From positions 2,046,001-2,110,000 of the forward strand of contig NZ_CP134499.1 in NCBI RefSeq assembly GCF_031764535.1: a stretch of DNA of 64,000 nt, given 5' to 3'. This document shows positions 8,984 to 19,756 of the stretch, one piece after another (position 1 is the first letter of the stretch; each line of letters starts with the position of its first letter). Made by a program: the position numbers and the translations under genes. The notes under the pieces were generated by a model, which made no database searches, had not been told where the DNA came from, and saw only the letters and a list, made by a program, of their open reading frames with translations. The DNA is from Pseudomonas sp. SG20056. GTDB lineage: Bacteria; Pseudomonadota; Gammaproteobacteria; Pseudomonadales; Pseudomonadaceae.

Positions 8984-10648
8984 ATGAGCAAGCCAGAAAC
9001 TGTCGCCGCCGCTAACTTTCTTCGTCCCATCGTCCAGGCCGATCTGGATGCCGGCAAGCACGCGAAGATCATTACCCGTTTTCCGCCGGAGCCCAATGGC
9101 TACCTGCATATTGGCCACGCCAAGTCGATTTGCCTGAACTTCGGCCTGGCCAAGGAGTTTGGTGGCGAGTGCAACCTGCGCTTTGATGACACCAACCCGG
9201 CCAAGGAAGACCAGGAATACATCGACGCGATCAAGAGTGACGTGCAGTGGCTGGGCTTTCAGTGGGCGGGCGAGGAGCGTTATGCCTCCAATTATTTCGA
9301 CCAGCTGCATGCCTGGGCCATTGAACTGATTAAGGCAGGCAAGGCTTTTGTCTGCGACCTCAACGCCGAAGAAATGCGTGCTTACCGCGGCAATCTCACT
9401 GAGCCGGGCAAGAACAGCCCGTTCCGTGAGCGCAGCGTCGAGGAAAATCTTGACCTGTTCGCCCGCATGAAGGCCGGCGAATTCGCCGATGGTGCCCGTT
9501 CGCTGCGCGCGAAGATCGACATGGCCTCGCCGAACATCAACCTGCGCGATCCGATTCTGTACCGCATTCGTCATGCTCACCACCACCAGACCGGTGACAA
9601 GTGGTGCATCTACCCCAGCTATGACTTCACCCACGGTCAGTCGGATGCCATCGAAGGCATCACTCATTCGATCTGCACCCTGGAGTTCGAAGACCACCGT
9701 CCGCTGTACGAGTGGTTCCTTGCGCAACTGCCAGTGCCGGCGCAGCCGCGTCAGTACGAATTCGCTCGTCTGAACCTGAACTACACCATCACCAGCAAGC
9801 GCAAGCTCAAGCAGTTGGTGGACGAGAAGCACGTCAATGGCTGGGACGATCCGCGTATGTCGACCCTGTCGGGCTTCCGCCGTCGCGGCTACACCCCGGC
9901 GTCGATCCGCGCCTTCTGCGACATGATTGGCGTCAACCGTGCTGGCGGCGTGGTGGACATCGGCATGCTGGAGTTCGCCATTCGTGATGACCTCGACGCC
10001 AATGCCGCGCGTGCCATGTGCGTGCTCAAGCCGTTGAAGGTGGTGATCACCAACTACCCGGAAGGCCAGACCGAGAATCTCGAGCTGCCGCGCCATCCCA
10101 AGCAGGACATGGGCGTGCGCGTGCTGCCGTTCAGCCGTGAAATCTATATCGATGCCAGCGACTTCGAAGAAGTCCCGCCGGCCGGCTTCAAGCGCCTGAT
10201 TCCGGGCGGCGAAGTGCGGCTGCGTGGCAGCTACGTGATTCGCGCCGATGAGGCGATCAAGGATGCTGACGGCACTATCGTTGAACTGCGTTGCAGCTAC
10301 GACGAAAACACCCTGGGCAAGAACCCCGAAGGGCGCAAGGTCAAAGGCGTGATCCACTGGGTGCCGGCGGCAGAAAGCGTCGAGTGCGAAGTACGCCTGT
10401 ACGATCGCCTGTTCCGGTCTGCTAATCCGGAGAAGGACGAAGAAGGCGGCAGCTTCCTCGACAACATCAACCCGGATTCGCTGGTGGTGCTCAAAGGTTG
10501 TCGCGCCGAGCCATCCCTGGCCGAGGCTGCGCCGGAAGAGCGCTTCCAGTTCGAGCGCGAAGGCTATTTCTGTGCCGACATCAAGGACAGCAAGCCGGGT
10601 GCCCCCGTCTTCAACCGTACCGTAACGCTGCGCGATTCCTGGGCCTAA
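8984..10648 (+). CDS. glnS: Glutaminyl-tRNA synthetase
   Basis: A 554-residue class I synthetase that charges tRNA-Gln. The HIGH-type motif ([15 protein letters not shown], about residues 33-47) and KMSKS equivalent (ITSKRKL, about 269-275) are present, followed by the beta-barrel anticodon-binding domains. The ATG at 8984 ([11 protein letters not shown]) has AAGGA four bases upstream; an earlier in-frame ATG at 8954 lacks one. A TATGAT -10-like box at 8920-8925 lies downstream of the inverted repeat CTGTCA/TGACAG (8895-8912). No frameshift or unusual feature. Confidence 0.97.
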   Translation: MSKPETVAAANFLRPIVQADLDAGKHAKIITRFPPEPNGYLHIGHAKSICLNFGLAKEFGGECNLRFDDTNPAKEDQEYIDAIKSDVQWLGFQWAGEERYASNYFDQLHAWAIELIKAGKAFVCDLNAEEMRAYRGNLTEPGKNSPFRERSVEENLDLFARMKAGEFADGARSLRAKIDMASPNINLRDPILYRIRHAHHHQTGDKWCIYPSYDFTHGQSDAIEGITHSICTLEFEDHRPLYEWFLAQLPVPAQPRQYEFARLNLNYTITSKRKLKQLVDEKHVNGWDDPRMSTLSGFRRRGYTPASIRAFCDMIGVNRAGGVVDIGMLEFAIRDDLDANAARAMCVLKPLKVVITNYPEGQTENLELPRHPKQDMGVRVLPFSREIYIDASDFEEVPPAGFKRLIPGGEVRLRGSYVIRADEAIKDADGTIVELRCSYDENTLGKNPEGRKVKGVIHWVPAAESVECEVRLYDRLFRSANPEKDEEGGSFLDNINPDSLVVLKGCRAEPSLAEAAPEERFQFEREGYFCADIKDSKPGAPVFNRTVTLRDSWA

Positions 10649-10790
10649 GAGCCAGGCTCGGATCTGCTGCGCGTCAGCGATACTGCGTTAAAAATGGTCT
10701 CGGAATGCTCATTTACAGCTAGTAAACTCCGCTTCCTCGGCCATTTTTGCCTTGTCTCGCTCTAGCTCGCGAGATCCGAAACAGGCTCTA
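10649..10790. repeat. Palindromic intergenic element between glnS and cysS
   Basis: About 140 bp, self-complementary from end to end: outer TCGGATCT (10658-10665) with AGATCCGA (10772-10779) plus flanking AGCC/GGCT, inner AAAAATGG (10690-10697) with CCATTTTT (10741-10748), and GTAAA with TTTAC close to the centre. It carries no gene. The layout resembles a miniature palindromic repeat of the kind scattered through Pseudomonas intergenic regions; copy number cannot be judged from one copy. It starts immediately after the glnS stop and could also act as an RNA hairpin at the glnS 3' end. Confidence 0.65.
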
Positions 10791-10854
10791 TTGCTCAGAT
10801 GCTCTGATTAGAACCGGGCTGGTACGCTGGTCCATGGTTTTTCAAGGAACCCCG

Positions 10855-12237
10855 ATGCTCTCGATCTACAACACGCTGACCAAAAGCAAAGACGTCTTCA
10901 AACCGCTGGTGGGTAACCAGGTGCGCATGTATGTGTGCGGCATGACGGTTTACGACTTCTGTCATATCGGTCATGCGCGGGTGATGGTGGCGTTCGATGT
11001 GGTGACTCGCTGGCTGCGCCATCGCGGCTATGACGTGACCTACGTGCGCAATATCACTGACATCGACGACAAGATCATCAAGCGCGCCAATGACAACGGT
11101 GAACCGTTCGAAGCGCTAGTCGAGCGCATGATCGCGGCTATGCACGAAGACGAGGCGCGTCTCAATGTCCTGCGTCCGGACCAGGAGCCGCGTGCCACCG
11201 GGCATATCGCCGGCATGCACCAGATGATCCAGACCTTGATCGACAAGGGTTTTGCCTACGCGCCCGGCAATGGCGACGTCTACTACCGCGTTGGCAAATT
11301 TGTCGGTTACGGCAAGCTGTCGCGTAAGAAGATCGAAGACCTGAAGATCGGCGCGCGCATCGAAGTTGATGAAGCCAAGCAGGATCCGCTGGATTTCGTG
11401 CTGTGGAAGGGCGTCAAGCCGGGCGAACCGAGCTGGGAGTCGCCATGGGGCGCTGGTCGTCCGGGCTGGCATATCGAGTGCTCGGTAATGTCGACTTGCT
11501 GCTTGGGCGAGACGTTTGACATCCATGGCGGCGGCCCTGATCTGGTTTTCCCGCACCACGAAAACGAGATTGCACAGAGTGAGGCGGCCACCGGCAAGCT
11601 CTACGCCAACGCCTGGATGCACGCCGGCGCGGTGCGCGTTGACGGCGAGAAGATGTCCAAATCCCTGGGCAACTTCTTCACCATTCGTGAGGTGCTGGAA
11701 AAATATCACCCGGAAGTGGTGCGCTACCTGCTGGTGTCCAGCCACTACCGCAGCCCGATCAACTACTCCGAAGACAGTCTGCGCGAAGCCAAGGGCGCGC
11801 TGGAGCGTTTCTATAACGCGCTCAAGGGCCTACCTGATGCTGAGCCGGCTGGCGGCGAAGCCTTCGTCGAGCGCTTTGCGGCGGCCATGGACGATGACTT
11901 CAACTCGCCAGAAGCCTGCGCCGTGCTGTTCGAACTGGCCCGTGAGATCAATCGCCTGCGTGAAACCGATCTGCAGGCCGCTGCTGGCTTAGCCGCGCGC
12001 TTGAAGGAATTGGCTGGGGTGCTGGGTGTGTTGCAGCTTGAGCCTGAAGCATTCCTGCAGGCCGGTGCTGCCGGTAAGGTTGATGCGGCCGAGGTGGAGG
12101 CATTGATCGCTGCGCGTCTGCAGGCCCGTGCCGAGAAGAATTGGGGCGAGTCAGACCGTATCCGCGACCATATCACCGCCATGGGCGTGGTACTGGAAGA
12201 CGGCAAGGGCGGTACGACCTGGCGCTTGGCAGACTAG
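10855..12237 (+). CDS. cysS: Cysteinyl-tRNA synthetase
   Basis: A 460-residue class I synthetase. It shows the zinc cysteine in YVCGMTVYD (about residue 28), the HIGH motif (CHIGHARVM), further zinc ligands in [12 protein letters not shown] and [10 protein letters not shown], and KMSKSLGNF (about residues 265-275). The ATG at 10855 ([10 protein letters not shown]) is preceded by AAGGA and is the conserved start; in-frame ATGs further upstream lie in the palindromic element. The gene is followed by a strong terminator. Confidence 0.97.
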   Translation: MLSIYNTLTKSKDVFKPLVGNQVRMYVCGMTVYDFCHIGHARVMVAFDVVTRWLRHRGYDVTYVRNITDIDDKIIKRANDNGEPFEALVERMIAAMHEDEARLNVLRPDQEPRATGHIAGMHQMIQTLIDKGFAYAPGNGDVYYRVGKFVGYGKLSRKKIEDLKIGARIEVDEAKQDPLDFVLWKGVKPGEPSWESPWGAGRPGWHIECSVMSTCCLGETFDIHGGGPDLVFPHHENEIAQSEAATGKLYANAWMHAGAVRVDGEKMSKSLGNFFTIREVLEKYHPEVVRYLLVSSHYRSPINYSEDSLREAKGALERFYNALKGLPDAEPAGGEAFVERFAAAMDDDFNSPEACAVLFELAREINRLRETDLQAAAGLAARLKELAGVLGVLQLEPEAFLQAGAAGKVDAAEVEALIAARLQARAEKNWGESDRIRDHITAMGVVLEDGKGGTTWRLAD

Positions 12238-12255
12238 ATTCGTTGCTGGAATGAC

Positions 12256-12281
12256 AAGGCCGCTTTCGAGCGGCCTTTTTT
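12256..12281. terminator. Terminator after cysS
   Basis: AAGGCCGCT (12256-12264), loop TTCG, AGCGGCCTTTTTT (12269-12281). The very stable stem with UUCG loop and T run follows cysS and also faces the end of the convergent deacetylase gene. Confidence 0.92.
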
Positions 12282-12296
12282 ATTGCGTACGGTTTG

Positions 12297-13196
12297 CTAG
12301 TTCCACAGCCAGTTCCATAGGCCTGGCAGCCGAGCGTACTGCTGTGGGTCGCCGAGGGCGCGTCTTAATGCAGCACGTTGTAAGGCGTCGCGTTGGCCAT
12401 AGAACGGTTGCTTGTCGGTGGCCAGGCCCACATCTTCGGCTACATCCAGAAGGATCTGCAGGTACTCCTGCATATGCCGCGCGGTATAGGAGTTGAGGTC
12501 GTGGAAAGTCACCACTACGGGTATGACCCCATCGACAGCGGGCAAGGCGCCGACGCTGATCTGCTGCGCGGCCCGCGCCAGCTGGTCACGCAGGTTACTG
12601 CGCCGGCGCAGGCTGCCATTGATGCCCCAGGTCTTGCCATCGTTGGCGCTCAAATCGGTGAGCAGTATGCGCAGACCGTGCGTCTGGTAGGCGGCGAATG
12701 TGCGCTCGTCGTAGTTCCAGAAGGGTGGTCGCACCAGGCGCGGGGCGATGCCGCTGATGGCGCTCAGATCGGCTACGCCGTCGGTAAGAGATTGATTGAG
12801 TGCCTCAGCGCTGAGAAAACGGTGGTTGGAGTGTCCAGAAGTCGCGGTGTGAAAACCTAGCAGATGGCCCTCACGTTGCTGGCGCCGTAGCAGCGTCTGG
12901 CCGTGAACGCTGCCGCCAGCTGCTGCGGCGCGGGTCTGGACAAAGAACAGCGCCTTGATCCCTGGCTGGATTGGGTTGTCTGCCAGGGTGTCGAGAATCT
13001 GTTCGGTTGGATTGTCACGGGTATTGCCGCTTGGGCCGTCATCGAAACTCAGGAGAAAACGTATCGGTTCAATCTCGGGGTTTGGCTGTGGCGGTGCCAT
13101 GCTGCTGCAGGCGCTCAACAGCAGCATGCTGATTAAGATGCAGGTCAATGGCGTGCTTCGCGCAAAAGCGTCTGTTGGAGTTGAGGGGTAACGCAT
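12297..13196 (-). CDS. Polysaccharide deacetylase family lipoprotein
   Basis: A 299-residue protein with a lipoprotein signal (membrane stretch then LLSAC, Cys at about residue 30) and a NodB-type carbohydrate esterase domain. Visible motifs are FLLSFDDGPSG (metal-binding Asp pair), HTATSGHSNH (the H-x3-H-type histidines, slightly atypical), RPPFWNYDE (RPPY-like loop) and VVTFHDLN near the C-terminus. It is probably anchored in the outer membrane or periplasm and removes acyl groups from an envelope or external sugar polymer; substrate unknown. It lies downstream of the sigma-54 regulator on the same strand but 184 bp apart, so co-transcription is uncertain. Confidence 0.8.
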   Translation of the reverse strand: MRYPSTPTDAFARSTPLTCILISMLLLSACSSMAPPQPNPEIEPIRFLLSFDDGPSGNTRDNPTEQILDTLADNPIQPGIKALFFVQTRAAAAGGSVHGQTLLRRQQREGHLLGFHTATSGHSNHRFLSAEALNQSLTDGVADLSAISGIAPRLVRPPFWNYDERTFAAYQTHGLRILLTDLSANDGKTWGINGSLRRRSNLRDQLARAAQQISVGALPAVDGVIPVVVTFHDLNSYTARHMQEYLQILLDVAEDVGLATDKQPFYGQRDALQRAALRRALGDPQQYARLPGLWNWLWN

Positions 13197-13380
13197 TAGG
13201 CTTGGACTCGCGAAGGAGAATGGTTGCCCTGATGGCGGCGCTGGAAGAGAGAGGGCACGGGTGAGCGCAGTGCGGACCCGTAAAGGCTACCCAATGGGTT
13301 CGACCCTAGCTGGGCCGTATAAGTCCATGACGGGCTAAGAAGGCTGACTCAGACGAGGTTTACAAGGGCGGCGGCGTGCT

Positions 13381-15252
13381 CTAGCGCGCCGTCAGCCCTG
13401 TTTCCCGTAAGCGTTTGTACAGTGTGTTACGGCTAACCCCTAGGCTGCGCGCCAGGTGCGAGATATTGCCGCCGCAGGCCTGGTATTGGCTGGCCAGATC
13501 ATCCGCGCTGGTGCTGGCCAAAGGTTGCGGTGACGCTTGGGTGGCGGCTGTTTGCTCAGCAGCGGGCTGCAAATCGGCAAAGAAATCATCCGGCAGATGT
13601 TCGGCGCGGATTTGCTGGTCATCGGCCATGGCCAGGGCAATCTGCAAGACGCTGCTCAGTTGGCGCAGGTTGCCGGGCCACGGGTGACGCTCGAACAGGC
13701 TCATCACTTCATGGCTTAGCCCGGCCCATTGCTGTGGTTCGCGGTGGTAATCCCAGATGCGCTGGACCATAGCGGCCTTGTCGGTGCGTTCGCGCAGCGG
13801 CGGCAGTTCGAGGTTGAGGCCGCTGATGCGGTAGTAGAGGTCCTGGCGAAACAGCCCGCTCTCCACATCCTGGCGCAGCGGGCGGTTGGTGGCGGAAATC
13901 AGGCGGATATCCACCGGGTACAGCTCGCTGCTGCCCAACGGTTGCACGCAGCGCTCCTGCAGTACCCGCAGCAGACGGGCCTGCACGCGCAGTGGCATAT
14001 CGCCGACTTCGTCGAGAAATAGCGTGCCTTTGTCGGCCTTGCGGATCAGGCCGATGCTGCCTTTCTGGTTGGCCCCGGTAAACGCGCCTTTTTCATAGCC
14101 AAACAGCTCGGACTCCACCAGCTCTGCGGGAATGGCCGCGCAGTTGACCGCGATAAACGCCTGGCTGGCGCGCGAGCTGGCGTGGTGCAGGGCTTTGACG
14201 AAAACCTCCTTGCCTACTCCGGTTTCACCATGCACCAGGATCGGGATGTTCTTTTCCAGTAACCGCTCGGCCTGACGCACGGCTTTATCGACACGCGGGT
14301 CGCCGAGGTTGAGCGAAGCAAGGGTAAACGGGTTGCGCGTGGCGTTGGCAGGCGGCTGCTGGGTTTGGCGAAAGTCGCGGGCCTGGATCGGCGCGGGCTG
14401 CTGCGGGCGTTTGATCTGCGCGTGAAAGCGAAAGCGCCCACTGGCGCGCAGGTTGAACGGCAGCGCTTCGGGTTGGTTGAGTAATTGCTGCAGCGGTACG
14501 TCGAACAGGCTTTCGATATTCACCTGGGCCATGCCCACGCCCAACAAGCTGTCGGCACGCCGATTGGCGGATACCACCTGGCCTTGCTCATCAAAAATCA
14601 GCAGCCCAGCCCAGGGGCTGCTGAGGTTATCCAGGCTGGTGTTGAAGCTCAGCTGGAAGTAGCGCTGCTGGAACAGGTTGAGGATCAGCCGGTTCTCCAC
14701 CGACTGGCTCATCATCTTGACCATGCCCAGGGTGTGCGAGGGCGGCAGGTAGCTGTCGCTGGACACATCCAGCACCGCGATCATCTGCCGTTGCTCGTCA
14801 AAAATCGGCGAGGCCGAGCCAGTCATAAAGCGGTTGGCCTTGAGGAAGTGCTCATCGTGCTGAATATGTACGGCCTGGGCGCAACTCAGGGCGGTGCCGA
14901 TGGCATTGGTGCCGGTATAGCGCTCCAGCCAGGTGGCCCCGGCGACAAAGCCGGCGGCGCGGCTCGGTTCGATAAAGCGTTGGTCACCCCAGGACTGCAG
15001 CACCTGGCCTTGGTGGTCGGCCAGCATGATCAGGCAATTGGAGTTGGCCAGGATGGTGCCGTAGTAGGGCAGCACTTCCTTGTGGGTGGTGTGCACCAGG
15101 GCGTGCTGGCTTTCCAGCAGGGCGCTGACTTCGCCGCGCTCGGGCTGGTTGAAGATCGGTGTGCTCTGGTGGGTCAGACCGTAGTCGCGGCAGCGTGTCC
15201 AGGAGTCCTGGATGATGGTCTCGTGAGGCAGGGCAGTGACAGCGTCAGCCAT
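13381..15252 (-). CDS. AcoR-type sigma-54-dependent transcriptional activator
   Basis: A 623-residue enhancer-binding protein. An N-terminal GAF-like sensing region (about 50-200) is followed by a PAS-like segment (about 215-280), the AAA+ domain with Walker A GETGVGKE (near residue 341) and the sigma-54 contact loop GAFTGA (near 387), and a C-terminal Fis-type helix-turn-helix (last 45 residues). I choose the ATG at 15252 (MADAVTALPH), preceded by GAGAGA; the frame to 15339 would run into the repeat-rich control region. It is divergent from the ABC operon, whose promoter is of sigma-54 type, so it is almost certainly the operon's activator. The inducer is unknown; glycerol or a related polyol is a guess from the transporter. 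Confidence 0.9.
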   Translation of the reverse strand: MADAVTALPHETIIQDSWTRCRDYGLTHQSTPIFNQPERGEVSALLESQHALVHTTHKEVLPYYGTILANSNCLIMLADHQGQVLQSWGDQRFIEPSRAAGFVAGATWLERYTGTNAIGTALSCAQAVHIQHDEHFLKANRFMTGSASPIFDEQRQMIAVLDVSSDSYLPPSHTLGMVKMMSQSVENRLILNLFQQRYFQLSFNTSLDNLSSPWAGLLIFDEQGQVVSANRRADSLLGVGMAQVNIESLFDVPLQQLLNQPEALPFNLRASGRFRFHAQIKRPQQPAPIQARDFRQTQQPPANATRNPFTLASLNLGDPRVDKAVRQAERLLEKNIPILVHGETGVGKEVFVKALHHASSRASQAFIAVNCAAIPAELVESELFGYEKGAFTGANQKGSIGLIRKADKGTLFLDEVGDMPLRVQARLLRVLQERCVQPLGSSELYPVDIRLISATNRPLRQDVESGLFRQDLYYRISGLNLELPPLRERTDKAAMVQRIWDYHREPQQWAGLSHEVMSLFERHPWPGNLRQLSSVLQIALAMADDQQIRAEHLPDDFFADLQPAAEQTAATQASPQPLASTSADDLASQYQACGGNISHLARSLGVSRNTLYKRLRETGLTAR

Positions 15253-15326
15253 GACAGGTCTCTCGCACGGGTTCTTGTTGTTATGCACCACGGTCTGCGC
15301 CGGGTCTGTGCAGTGTCGCCGAAGGC

Positions 15327-15386
15327 TGTTCAATGTCAACGCTGTGACTGTTCAGTTGTTCACTGTGCACTGTTCAAAAGTGTTCA
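15327..15386. promoter_or_regulatory. Cluster of five TGTTCA repeats (candidate enhancer sites)
   Basis: TGTTCA occurs at 15327, 15349, 15357, 15371 and 15381, between the regulator and the sigma-54 promoter of the transporter operon. The cluster lies about 75-150 bp upstream of the -24 element, the usual range for enhancer-binding proteins. Binding by the adjacent AcoR-type regulator is inference. Confidence 0.6.
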
Positions 15387-15460
15387 GTGCGGTCTCCGTG
15401 TGTTGTTTGTGTTTGGTCGTAGTTGTTTTAAATCAATGGCTTGGGATTTTTTAGAGGTGT

Positions 15461-15476
15461 TGGCACGGAACTCGCC
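15461..15476 (+). promoter_or_regulatory. Sigma-54 (-24/-12) promoter of the ABC transporter operon
   Basis: TGGCACGGAACTCGCC matches the RpoN consensus TGGCACG-N4-TTGC(A/T) at all seven -24 positions and at T, G and C of the -12 block, with exact spacing. Transcription would start near 15488, some 26 bases before the first ATG. Confidence 0.88.
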
Positions 15477-15513
15477 TTGTAGCTGGGGGAGATAACAAGA
15501 AAAAGGACGGCCC

Positions 15514-16608
15514 ATGTCACTTACCCTGGAGCATGTCACGCGGATCGTTGATCACCAGCTGTATATCGACGATGCCTGCCTGAGCTTCGAACCTGGCTCC
15601 TTCAATGTGCTGCTGGGGCGCACGCTGTCTGGCAAGACCAGCCTTATGCGTTTGATGGCGGGCCTGGATAAGCCCAGCAGCGGGCGCATCCTGATGAATG
15701 GCGCCGATATGACCCAGGTGCCGGTACGCCAGCGCAACGTGTCGATGGTCTATCAGCAGTTCATCAATTACCCGACCCTGACGGTGTTCGAGAACATCGC
15801 CTCGCCGCTGCGTCAGGCCGGCGTGAGCAAGGCCGAGATTCTGGAAAAAGTCCATGCCACGGCGAAGATGCTGCGTATCGAGGCTTTGCTCAAGCGCTAC
15901 CCGCTGGAGCTGTCCGGCGGCCAGCAGCAGCGCACCGCCATGGCCCGCGCCCTGGTCAAGGATGCCTCGCTGATTCTGTTCGATGAGCCGCTGGTCAACC
16001 TCGACTACAAGCTGCGCGAAGAGCTGCGCCAGGAAATGCGCGAGCTGTTTCAGGCCCGCCACACCATTGCCATCTATGCCACCACCGAGCCCAACGAGGC
16101 TCTGGCCCTGGGCGGTACCACCACCATTCTGCATGAAGGGCGAGTGGTGCAGAGCGGCAAGACCGCCGAGGTTTATCACCGTCCGCAGCAGGTGCTGGCC
16201 GCCGAGCTGTTCTCGGAACCGGCGATCAACCTGATGCCAGGGCGCGTCAGCGGCACCGAAGTAAGCTTTGCCGATACCGTGCATTTCCCGCTCAACCCGG
16301 ACCTGCAAGGTATTGCCGAGGGTGAATACCGCTTTGGTGTACGCCCCAGCCATATCGGCCTGGTGCCGTCCAATGATGACGATCTGGAACTGGCGGTAAC
16401 GGTTGAACTGGCTGAGATCAGCGGTTCGGAAACCTTTCTGCATGTGCGCAACGAGCAGTTCGTGCTGGTGCTGCATCTGCCTGGGGTACATGAGTACGAC
16501 GTGGACACGCCGATCCTCATCTATATCCCTACCCACAAGCTGTTTGTCTTTGCCGCTGATGGGCAGTTGATTCAGGCGCCCAGCCGCCGTCTGGAGAGGG
16601 TTGCCTGA
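15514..16608 (+). CDS. glpS: ABC transporter ATP-binding protein, GlpS-like
   Basis: A 364-residue ABC ATPase with a C-terminal regulatory (TOBE/MalK-type) domain. Walker A is GRTLSGKT (35-42), the signature is LSGGQ (133-137), Walker B is LILFDEP (153-159). The switch (H-loop) histidine is missing: the usual YVTHD reads YATTE (near 188-192). It is the first gene of an operon that matches glpSTPQV of Rhizobium leguminosarum, a glycerol importer. AAGGA precedes the ATG and the stop overlaps the glpT start by one base. The substrate in this organism is inferred from family order only. Confidence 0.85.
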   Translation: MSLTLEHVTRIVDHQLYIDDACLSFEPGSFNVLLGRTLSGKTSLMRLMAGLDKPSSGRILMNGADMTQVPVRQRNVSMVYQQFINYPTLTVFENIASPLRQAGVSKAEILEKVHATAKMLRIEALLKRYPLELSGGQQQRTAMARALVKDASLILFDEPLVNLDYKLREELRQEMRELFQARHTIAIYATTEPNEALALGGTTTILHEGRVVQSGKTAEVYHRPQQVLAAELFSEPAINLMPGRVSGTEVSFADTVHFPLNPDLQGIAEGEYRFGVRPSHIGLVPSNDDDLELAVTVELAEISGSETFLHVRNEQFVLVLHLPGVHEYDVDTPILIYIPTHKLFVFAADGQLIQAPSRRLERVA

Positions 16609-17716
16609 TGGCCGAGATCCGTTTGCACAACCTGGCCCACAGTTACAGTCGCGCGCCGACTGGCGCGGCCGACTACGCCATCCGTGAGATGAATCATGTG
16701 TGGGAGCAGGGCGGCGCCTATGCGTTGCTGGGGCCTTCGGGCTGCGGCAAGTCAACTCTGCTGAATATCATTTCCGGGCTGCTTAGCCCCTCCCATGGCG
16801 AGGTGCAATTCGATGGCAAGGTGGTCAACGCACTGCCGCCGGAGCTGCGCAATATCGCCCAAGTTTTCCAGTTTCCGGTGGTCTACGACACCATGACGGT
16901 GTTCGACAACCTGGCTTTTCCGTTGCGTAACCAGGGCATGAACGAGGCGAAGATCCTCACCAAGGTCAATGAAATTGCCGAGGTGCTGGAGTTGCACCCC
17001 TTGCTGCACAAACGCGCCCGTAATCTGACCGCCGACGAGAAGCAGAAGGTCTCCATGGGCCGCGGCCTGGTGCGTGACGACGTCTCGGCGATTCTCTTCG
17101 ATGAGCCGCTGACGGTGATCGACCCGCACCTGAAATGGAAGCTGCGGCGTAAGCTCAAGCAGATCCACGAGCAGTTCAATATCACCATGGTTTACGTCAC
17201 CCATGACCAGCTCGAAGCCTCGACCTTCGCCGACAAGATTGCGGTGATGTACGGCGGGCAGATCGTCCAGTTCGGCACGCCGCGTGAGTTGTTCGAGCGC
17301 CCCAGCCACACCTTTGTTGGCTACTTCATCGGCAGCCCGGGAATGAACCTGATTGATGTACTGCCTTATGCCGGCGGTGTGCGTTTCAACAACACCGTGC
17401 TGCCGTTGTCGGCGGCGCTCAATCGGCGCCTTGCGGAGCTGCCTGGGGCCAAGCTGAAAATCGGCATCCGTCCGGAGTTCGTCCACGTCTGGGATGGCCC
17501 AAACGAGGACGCGCTGTGCGGCGAGGTGGTGCATGTGGAAGATCTTGGCACCTACAAGATTCTCACCCTAAAACTCGATGGCCAGGCGCTCAAGGTGCGC
17601 TTGCAGGAAGATCAGCCCGTGCCGCAGCAGCAGGTGTACCTGAGCTTTCCGGCGCAGTGGTTGATGGTTTACGCCGATGACGTTCTGGTTGAGGCGCAAG
17701 CGCAGGAGGTGCAGCC

Positions 17717-17720
<4 letters not shown>
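16608..17720 (+). CDS. glpT: ABC transporter ATP-binding protein, GlpT-like
   Basis: A 370-residue second ATPase of the operon. Walker A GPSGCGKS (42-49), Walker B AILFDEP and the H-loop YVTHD (His199) are normal, but the signature LSGGQ is replaced by LTADEK (140-145). This complements GlpS, which keeps LSGGQ but lacks the histidine, so a heterodimer would have one canonical and one degenerate nucleotide site. Start overlaps the glpS stop; the stop overlaps the next ATG by four bases (ATGA). Not the GlpT antiporter of E. coli despite the shared name. Confidence 0.85.
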
Positions 17721-18580
<860 letters not shown>

Positions 18581-18588
18581 GGCCGACC

Positions 18589-19389
<801 letters not shown>

Positions 19390-19400
19390 GAGTCGCGACG

Positions 19401-19673
19401 ATGGATTGGATGGCCTGGACTCTGCCGACGGCGTTGTTTTTCGGCTTTATCGGCATGCTGCTGGTCGGCATGACGATCTGGGAGCTGCGTTCGCCCTGTA
19501 TCGAGCGCAAAGGCTTGTTGCCGATCAGCACCACCCGTGGTGATCGGCTATTTATCGGTCTGCTTGGGAGTGCCTACCTGCACCTGCTGGTGGTGGGCGC
19601 GACCGATTGGAGTGTCTGGATAGCTTCGGTGCTGTCCCTGTTCTGGTTGTTTGCAGTGATGCGTTGGGGCTAA
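19401..19673 (+). CDS. DUF2160 small integral membrane protein
   Basis: A 90-residue protein with two or three hydrophobic helices (about 5-28, 48-66, 68-86) and a short charged loop containing WELRSPCIERKG. DUF2160 proteins regularly sit between the permeases and binding protein of GlpSTPQV-type transporters; their role is unknown, with accessory subunit an obvious guess. A GGAG precedes the ATG and only 11 bases separate it from glpQ. Confidence 0.85.
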   Translation: MDWMAWTLPTALFFGFIGMLLVGMTIWELRSPCIERKGLLPISTTRGDRLFIGLLGSAYLHLLVVGATDWSVWIASVLSLFWLFAVMRWG

Positions 19674-19756
19674 GTCGGGCTGCCTTGGGTGCGCCTGCTG
19701 GTTGGGCGCGGCCATGACCCGCTTGCCTCATTCCAAACCCTGAGATGGAGGTCTCT

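Noticed and set aside
8726..10357. 543-codon minus-strand frame opposite glnS
   Set aside because: Antisense to a fully conserved synthetase, overlaps ppiB, composition typical of a shadow frame.
13197..13380. Riboswitch or RNA gene between the deacetylase and regulator genes
   Set aside because: Only short isolated stems (such as CGGGT/ACCCG) are visible and none forms a known architecture.
15327..15386. TGTTCA repeats as a CRISPR or tandem repeat array
   Set aside because: Units are only six bases, irregularly spaced and confined to a control region; no spacers.
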